Shown here in pieces: positions 6,662-10,130 of a DNA stretch of 10,130 nt; position 1 is the first letter of the stretch, and each line of letters opens with the position of its first letter. The notes beneath the pieces were generated by a model, which worked only from the letters and a program-made list of their open reading frames with translations, made no database searches and had not been told where the DNA came from. The stretch covers positions 1 to 10,130 of the forward strand of contig DATCVA010000207.1 in assembly GCA_036567205.1 (NCBI GenBank), given 5' to 3'. A program made the translations under genes and the position numbers. Source of the DNA: DATCVA01 sp036567205. GTDB lineage: Bacteria > Pseudomonadota > Gammaproteobacteria > Burkholderiales > Burkholderiaceae_B.

Positions 6662-7633
6662 TTAATTCACCACAATATTGGCGTTTTTCGCTAGCTTTAC
6701 CCAGAACTCTTCGTCTTTGACCAGAAACTTGCTAAAGTCCTGGGGGGATTTCGACACCGATGTCTCGGTGCCTTCGCGTGCCAGTGCCGTTTTGACCTTT
6801 GGGTCGCTCATGGCGATTACAGCGGCGTCGTAAATCTTTTGCACGACCGGAGCGGGAGTGTTCACCGGTACGAAAATGCCATACCAGAACTCCAGGTTGT
6901 ATTCCGGAAGTCCTGCCTCGCGCATGCCGGGCAAGTTCGGCACCAGGGCCGAGTTTTCTTTGGTGCTGACTGCAATGGCGCGCAGTTTTCCACTGTCCAC
7001 TTGGGCCAGAACCGATGTTGCGGTGCCAAAGCTAAGGTGTGTGTCGCCTGCCATGACCGATTGGATGGCCGGCGCGCCGCCGCGGTACGGGACGTGAGTC
7101 ATTTTTGTGTCTGTCAGGAGCGTGAACAGCGCGGCGCCCAGGTGCGGCGCCGATCCATTGCCCGAAGTGGCGTAGTTCAAAAAGCCTGGTTTGGCCTTGG
7201 CTGTCTTGATCAGATCCGCCACGGTTTTGATATCGGTTTTAGTGTTGACGGCCAGCACTAACGGCGAGGTCGTGATTTTTGTTACGGCTTTCAGGTCTTT
7301 CGACGTGTACGTGGTATTGGGGTTTAGCGCAGGGTTGATGGAGATGCTGCTGGGGCTGGCAATTAACAATGTATAGCCATCTGGGGGCGCCTTGACAACA
7401 TAATCGGCGGCAATGCTTGATCCGGCCCCCGGTTTGTTTTCGACGACAACGGTCTGCTTCAGTGCTTTACTGAAGGCTTCGCTCATGAGGCGGGCAACCG
7501 TATCGGCCGCCCCGCCGGGCGCAAATCCGATGACGACGCGGACGGGGCGGTTGGGGTAATCAGCAGACTGCGCAGAGGCGTGCGCGGCCATTACACTCAA
7601 ACTGCATGCGAATACAAAGTGGGCGGTTTTCAT
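6662..7633 (-). CDS. Bug-family (TctC-like) periplasmic binding protein, receptor 2
   Basis: This second periplasmic carboxylate receptor of the TTT superfamily has 323 aa. The signal peptide covers residues 1-21, with cleavage expected at ASA before QSADYP. The mature start SADYPNRPVRVVIGF is followed by the family motifs PGGAADTVARLM, VVVENKPGAGSSIAADYV and PPDGYTLLIASPSS, and later LNYATSGNGSAPHLGAALF and HVPYRGGAPAIQSVMAG. The ATG has AAGGAG 8 nt upstream (7642-7647). It lies 38 bp downstream of the MDR enzyme stop on the same strand, so the two are almost certainly co-transcribed. It differs from receptor 1 over most of its length, so the two probably bind different ligands. The placement beside catabolic enzymes suggests it recognises a substrate of that pathway; the ligand itself cannot be deduced. 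Confidence 0.95.
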   Translation of the reverse strand: MKTAHFVFACSLSVMAAHASAQSADYPNRPVRVVIGFAPGGAADTVARLMSEAFSKALKQTVVVENKPGAGSSIAADYVVKAPPDGYTLLIASPSSISINPALNPNTTYTSKDLKAVTKITTSPLVLAVNTKTDIKTVADLIKTAKAKPGFLNYATSGNGSAPHLGAALFTLLTDTKMTHVPYRGGAPAIQSVMAGDTHLSFGTATSVLAQVDSGKLRAIAVSTKENSALVPNLPGMREAGLPEYNLEFWYGIFVPVNTPAPVVQKIYDAAVIAMSDPKVKTALAREGTETSVSKSPQDFSKFLVKDEEFWVKLAKNANIVVN

Positions 7634-7671
7634 GATGTTGTCTCCTTGGTATTTCTATGTTGTGTTGGTGT

Positions 7672-8655
7672 TCAGGCTGCGGATACCCGCAGTACTATCT
7701 TGCCTGCGTGGCGGCCTGCCTCCATGCAGGCCTTGGCTGCCGCCAGATCTTCAAAATTGAATTGTTTGTCGACCTGGGGTTTTATTGTCCCAGCACTGAA
7801 GTACGGCAGTACATCGGACGTAAAGCGGGGTAGAGCGGCTGCACGTTGCGCTTTTGTGCGCAGTTTGTTTGACACGCCAAAGAGCGAGAGCCGCTTGGCA
7901 TGTAAAGCTTCAAGATCAAGGTCGCCGCGAAGCATGCCGTCAACGTAGCCGACAATGGCTAGCCGGGCTTCGAAGGCGGCTGCACGTATATTCTCTGCAA
8001 AGACGCTTCCCCCGATGGCATTGATGATAAGGTCCGCCCCGTGCTGCTCTGTTGCCGTCATGACACCATCGGCAAAATCTGCGGCGCGCGTGTGCAGGCC
8101 GACGTCCAATCCAAGGTCCTTCAGCATTTCCAGTTTTTCCGCCGAGCCGGAAGTGCCGATTACGTTCGCTCCCAGCGCCTTGGCCAATTGCAGCGCGGCG
8201 ACGCCTACGCCCGATGATGCTCCATTAATCAATACCCATTCGCCTGCTTTCAGCCGGCCCTGAAGTACAAGCATGTCGAAGGCGACCAGGAAGGTCAGAG
8301 GCAGGCAAGCCGCTTCTTCCCACGACAGGCTGTCTGGCTTGGGCATGGCTTCCGCGGCTTCCATTAACGCGTATTCAGAAAAGGCGCCTGCGCACCGGCC
8401 CATGACCTTATCACCGACCTGGAATCCGGTCACGTCTTGTCCCACACTAATCACTTCGCCTGCGCCCTCTCCCCCGATTTGTTTCCAGCTGCCCGCTTTT
8501 CCATGCAAGCCATGGCCTAACACGAACTCGCCGCGGTTCAAGCCGGCCGCCTGTATGCGAACCAACAGTTGCCGGGAGTCTGGCTCGGGTGCCGGAGTTT
8601 CACGGCACTCTAGAAAAGTGTCCGTTTCGGTCATTTGCATCCAATAGCTTTTCAT
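7672..8655 (-). CDS. Medium-chain dehydrogenase/reductase, NADPH:quinone oxidoreductase-like
   Basis: This cytoplasmic NAD(P)H-dependent reductase of the zinc-free MDR (quinone oxidoreductase/zeta-crystallin) type has 327 aa. The N-terminal GroES-like domain covers about residues 1-130, with AAGLNRGEFVLGHG, GGEGAGEVISVG and GDKVMGRC. The Rossmann domain starts at VLINGASSGVGVAALQLAK (141-159), containing the NGASSGVG nucleotide loop. The structural and catalytic zinc ligands of alcohol dehydrogenases are not seen. The frame is open 30 codons further upstream to 8745. The start at 8655 is preferred because AGGAG lies 5 nt before that ATG and the longer version would run through the operator region at 8714-8746. 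It is first in the unit with Bug receptor 2, 38 bp downstream, and divergent from the GntR gene. Likely substrates are quinones, enones or enoyl thioesters of the linked pathway. Confidence 0.92.
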   Translation of the reverse strand: MKSYWMQMTETDTFLECRETPAPEPDSRQLLVRIQAAGLNRGEFVLGHGLHGKAGSWKQIGGEGAGEVISVGQDVTGFQVGDKVMGRCAGAFSEYALMEAAEAMPKPDSLSWEEAACLPLTFLVAFDMLVLQGRLKAGEWVLINGASSGVGVAALQLAKALGANVIGTSGSAEKLEMLKDLGLDVGLHTRAADFADGVMTATEQHGADLIINAIGGSVFAENIRAAAFEARLAIVGYVDGMLRGDLDLEALHAKRLSLFGVSNKLRTKAQRAAALPRFTSDVLPYFSAGTIKPQVDKQFNFEDLAAAKACMEAGRHAGKIVLRVSAA

Positions 8656-8660
8656 TTTTT

Positions 8661-8665
8661 CTCCT
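8661..8665 (-). promoter_or_regulatory. Shine-Dalgarno deciding the MDR enzyme start
   Basis: AGGAG, five A, then ATG-AAA on the minus strand. This supports initiation at 8655 instead of the longer frame from 8745. Confidence 0.75.
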
Positions 8666-8713
8666 GGTGCTGGCGTGCTTGTTGAGGTGTCTGAGCGGTT
8701 GATTTTCAACTTT

Positions 8714-8746
8714 AATTGTCTACAATTTACAATATTAGTCGACAAT
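8714..8746. promoter_or_regulatory. Tandem GntR (FadR/VanR-type) operator candidates
   Basis: Two related sites lie in the divergent spacer. Site 1 (8714-8727) is AATTGT-CT-ACAATT, a perfect 6+2+6 dyad. Site 2 (8735-8746) is TTAGTCGACAAT, built on GTCGAC. Aligned, they share T-(T/A)-GTC-(T/G)-ACAAT. Their centres (8720/8721 and 8740/8741) are 20 bp apart, close to two helical turns, so two dimers could sit on the same DNA face. FadR- and VanR-type GntR proteins typically bind GT-N(2-3)-AC dyads like these. They lie about 60-90 bp upstream of the MDR gene start, where its promoter should be, which suggests repression relieved by an effector. Confidence 0.7.
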
Positions 8747-8842
8747 AATCCATAGGGTTTTAAGAGGGTTTTCAGGAAAAACCAGAGTCCTTGGCTAAAG
8801 ATGTCAGGTTATAGCCGGGGCTTATTAAGGTAAAATTGCAGC

Positions 8843-9517
8843 ATGTCTTCTACTCCTTCCTCCGCACGTTCCACGATTCTTTCGCAAACCGTAGTAAGCG
8901 AACTCGAGCGTCTGATCTATTCCGGGGAGTTCATGCCGGGCGAACGCCTGAACGAAGCAGCACTTGCAACAAGAATGGGCACCAGCAGGGGCCCCATCCG
9001 TGAAGCCATGAAGGTGCTTGCCGGCCTTGGGCTGGTGACTTCAGTGCCAAACAAGGGCGTATCTGTCAGGCAACTTTCGGTACGTGACATGATCGAGGTC
9101 TATGAATTGCGTGCGGTGGTTTTCGCTTATGCAGCGGAACGCGCCTGCGAGCATTTTTCCGAGAAATATGTTGCCCGGTTCGAGCAGCTTCTAGACGAGA
9201 TGGATGCCGCTTGTAAAGCCAATGACGGAACCACCTATTACGAGCTGAATCTGGCCTTTCACGACCTGATACTTGATCTGTCAGGCAATCAGAGGGCAAA
9301 GCAGACCTATGGCGATTACGTAAAAGAGCTGCATTTGTTCCGGCGCAAGTATTTCAACGTCAGCGGCAATATGCGCCGCTCGAATGCTGAACACCGGAAA
9401 ATTTATGAGGCGATCGCTTCAGCCAATCCAAAGAAAGCCTGGACGGCCGCGCAGCGCCATGTGCTGGGCGGAAGATCAAGACTACTTTCCACCCTGGAAG
9501 AGCCGTGGGTAGGGTAA
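8843..9517 (+). CDS. GntR-family regulator with FCD effector domain
   Basis: This DNA-binding regulator has 224 aa, typical of the FadR/VanR subfamily. The winged helix-turn-helix is at about residues 12-78: ERLNEAALATRMGTSRGPIREAMKVL, with the hallmark SRxPxREA (residues 48-55), and a wing ending NKGVSVR. The all-helical FCD domain follows (about 85-210). Its expected metal and ligand residues are present as N136/H140 (ELNLAFHDLI), H184 (NAEHRKI) and H206 (AAQRHV); the last two are 22 apart, as is usual. Such domains bind small carboxylic acids through the metal. It diverges from the MDR-Bug-OYE-Bug unit and most likely represses it through the sites at 8714-8746. The ATG is preceded by a weak AAGG about 13 nt upstream. 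A TAAAAT at 8831-8836 would place a transcript start nearly on the ATG, but no -35 supports it. Confidence 0.94.
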   Translation: MSSTPSSARSTILSQTVVSELERLIYSGEFMPGERLNEAALATRMGTSRGPIREAMKVLAGLGLVTSVPNKGVSVRQLSVRDMIEVYELRAVVFAYAAERACEHFSEKYVARFEQLLDEMDAACKANDGTTYYELNLAFHDLILDLSGNQRAKQTYGDYVKELHLFRRKYFNVSGNMRRSNAEHRKIYEAIASANPKKAWTAAQRHVLGGRSRLLSTLEEPWVG

Positions 9518-9527
9518 GGGGGACACC

Positions 9528-9549
9528 TGGGTATCTGGCCAGATACCCA
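9528..9549 (+). terminator. Perfect 22-bp palindrome after the GntR gene
   Basis: TGGGTATCTGG (9528-9538) is followed directly by its exact complement (9539-9549), ten bases after the GntR stop. It could fold with a GGCC loop and terminate or stabilise the GntR mRNA. No T-run follows, so it is not a textbook terminator and could be a binding site instead. Confidence 0.5.
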
Positions 9550-9550
9550 A

Positions 9551-9659
9551 TTATGGACGCTTAAATTGCGGGGGTCTTTTTTCCAGGAGCGCCTGGACGG
9601 CTTCTTGAATTGCTCCCAGCTTGAATAAGTATTCAGCGCTTACCATTTCCGGTCAGCGC
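9551..9659 (-). pseudogene. C-terminal remnant of an enoyl-CoA hydratase/isomerase (crotonase) gene, frameshifted
   Basis: On the minus strand the last codons before TAA (9551-9553) read GAIQEAVQ then ALLEKRPPQFKRP. The form E-x-V-x-A-x-L-E-K-R-x-P-x-F is the classic crotonase C-terminus. Upstream come MVSAEYLFKL and, after skipping one extra base near 9647-9649, ALTG (GCG at 9657-9659). ALTGxMVSAE is a core crotonase motif that normally lies far from the C-terminus. This implies an internal deletion of the segment between the two motifs as well as a frameshift. An in-frame TGA (9653-9655) and the loss of everything upstream confirm decay. The intact gene would have belonged to fatty-acid or aromatic-acid breakdown, which fits the neighbouring OYE, MDR and GntR genes. 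Confidence 0.6.
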
Positions 9660-9800
9660 CATTTAGCACGCGGCAGATGCACTGGCCCTTGATACCTATC
9701 AGCACGAACTAAATGTTGAGTCGGCCAAAGTCGTAAGCTTTAATTAAAACATAGGCCTGGAATTGGTATGCATAAAGGTTTCAGTTCGTAATCGCAATGT

Positions 9801-9840
9801 GAAAGAGCCTGGTAACCGAGGGTGGTTACCAGGCTCTTTC
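9801..9840. terminator. Long perfect hairpin downstream of Bug receptor 3
   Basis: A 17-bp perfect stem, with GAAAGAGCCTGGTAACC at 9801-9817 and its complement at 9824-9840, encloses a 6-nt loop. The minus-strand Bug gene stops at 9886, so this is its likely terminator or 3' mRNA stabiliser. The stem arm ends CTCTTTC on either strand, which gives only a short pyrimidine run. The symmetry lets it serve both directions. Confidence 0.65.
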
Positions 9841-9849
9841 GTATGAAAC

Positions 9850-9873
9850 CCGGCCCGCTGATTCATGGGCCGG
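9850..9873 (-). terminator. Second hairpin directly after the Bug receptor 3 stop
   Basis: CCGGCCC (9850-9856) and GGGCCGG (9867-9873) pair around a 10-nt loop. The minus-strand transcript leaves it as GTTTC. It sits 12 bp after the receptor stop and, with the hairpin at 9801-9840, forms a tandem pair. Confidence 0.5.
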
Positions 9874-9885
9874 TTTGCCTTGCGG

Positions 9886-10130
9886 TTATTTGCTTCCGAG
9901 CGAGAGCTTGGGCACGATACGGGAATAGATCTCGCGCTCGTCATCAACAACCTTTTGGTAATCGGCTGACCCAAGGAAAGCGGGGCTTGATAAGGCTGCG
10001 GTTACGGATTTACGGAAAGCTTCGGATTCGACCGCCACCTTAATGGCCGACTCTAGTTTGGCCATTACCTCCGGGGGCGTCCCTTTGGCCACAAAAAAGC
10101 CAAAATCCGCGCCCAGGGCAAGGTCAACAC
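9886..10130 (-). CDS. Bug-family (TctC-like) periplasmic binding protein, receptor 3 (C-terminal part)
   Basis: This third TTT-superfamily receptor is cut by the right edge; about 80 C-terminal residues are visible. The frame reads VDLALGADFGFFVAKGTPPEV, then MAKLESAIKVAVESEAFRKSV, and ends with a YQKVVDDEREIYSRIV segment before the TAA at 9886-9888. In Bug proteins the end has this same plan: an aromatic-rich GxxGFFVPAGTPP-type strand, then KLNAAI-type and D-F-x-x-x-I-x-x-E-x-x-x-x-x-x-I-V helices. The frame stays open to the window edge, so GTG 10092 is not the true start. Two hairpins follow the stop. It is separated from the MDR-Bug unit by the plus-strand GntR gene and belongs to a different transcript. 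Confidence 0.88.
   Translation of the reverse strand, partial: VDLALGADFGFFVAKGTPPEVMAKLESAIKVAVESEAFRKSVTAALSSPAFLGSADYQKVVDDEREIYSRIVPKLSLGSK

Larger units (their letters stand above)
9518..9885. other. Gene-poor gap with remnant and hairpins
   Basis: This 368-bp gap lies between the GntR gene and Bug receptor 3. It holds the palindrome at 9528-9549, an enoyl-CoA hydratase remnant (9551-9659, minus), and two hairpins near the right end (9801-9840 and 9850-9873). From 9673 to 9747 a plus frame reads ADALALDTYQHELNVE and a few more residues before TAA. A TAG precedes it at 9664-9666. It looks protein-like but matches no family I recognise. Confidence 0.6.

Noticed and set aside
8656..8745. 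30-codon N-terminal extension of the MDR enzyme
   Set aside because: It has polar, atypical residues, runs through the GntR operator candidates, and is not needed given the AGGAG-preceded ATG at 8655.
8808..8836. Promoter with TAAAAT at 8831-8836 giving a leaderless GntR mRNA
   Set aside because: No acceptable -35 element is present at 16-18 bp upstream, so it is not called as a feature.
9673..9747. Plus-strand protein-like stretch (ADALALDTYQHELNVE...)
   Set aside because: It is only 24 codons, bounded by a TAG, and no family was recognised; it may be a remnant or chance.
9886..10092. Stand-alone 68-aa protein starting at GTG 10092
   Set aside because: The frame is open to the window edge and upstream codons (GADFGFFVAKGTPPE) continue the Bug fold, so it is the tail of a larger gene.

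Overview
The window looks like an accessory, catabolism-oriented stretch of a beta-proteobacterial chromosome. The best guess is Burkholderiales, family Alcaligenaceae (Bordetella, Achromobacter, Alcaligenes or Pusillimonas relatives). The main reason is three separate Bug-type (tripartite tricarboxylate receptor, TctC-like) periplasmic binding proteins without any TctA/TctB membrane partner, a paralogue expansion typical of that group. LysR and GntR regulators beside small metabolic units fit the same picture. No mobile element, tRNA, rRNA or CRISPR array was recognised.

Layout, left to right. (1) 1-691, minus: a two-gene molybdenum hydroxylase unit, with a 2Fe-2S subunit followed by a Tat-exported molybdopterin subunit cut by the window edge. 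A LysR gene (941-1834, plus) diverges from it across a 249-bp spacer that holds a striking nested dyad. (2) 1943-2893, minus: an EamA/DMT exporter, divergent from a second LysR gene (3170-4087, plus). (3) 4400-8655, minus: what looks like one transcription unit, read right to left. It runs from an MDR quinone-oxidoreductase-like enzyme to Bug receptor 2, an Old Yellow Enzyme (OYE) gene that has lost its 5' end, and Bug receptor 1. A FadR/VanR-type GntR regulator (8843-9517, plus) diverges from it, and the shared spacer carries two matching GntR-like operators about 20 bp apart. (4) 9518-9885: a gene-poor stretch with a frameshifted enoyl-CoA hydratase C-terminal remnant and several strong hairpins. 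(5) 9886 to the right edge, minus: the C-terminus of a third Bug receptor.

The most notable structure is at 5401-6661. The minus-strand OYE gene is coherent only as far upstream as about 6390. There the homology stops, and the next roughly 200 bp carry, on the opposite strand, degraded C-terminal pieces of a second OYE-like protein, followed by a plus-oriented terminator. This looks like an inversion or recombination scar between two flavin oxidoreductase genes. With the enoyl-CoA hydratase remnant, it suggests a catabolic cluster that is partly decayed while its regulator, its receptors and the MDR enzyme remain intact.

Inferred logic: the GntR protein senses a small carboxylate or CoA-derived intermediate and represses the MDR-Bug-OYE-Bug unit. 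The Bug proteins bind carboxylated substrates in the periplasm. The LysR protein at 941 controls the molybdenum hydroxylase, and the LysR protein at 3170 controls the exporter. No clearly new biological system was found. The most useful leads are the OYE scar and the two operator regions.
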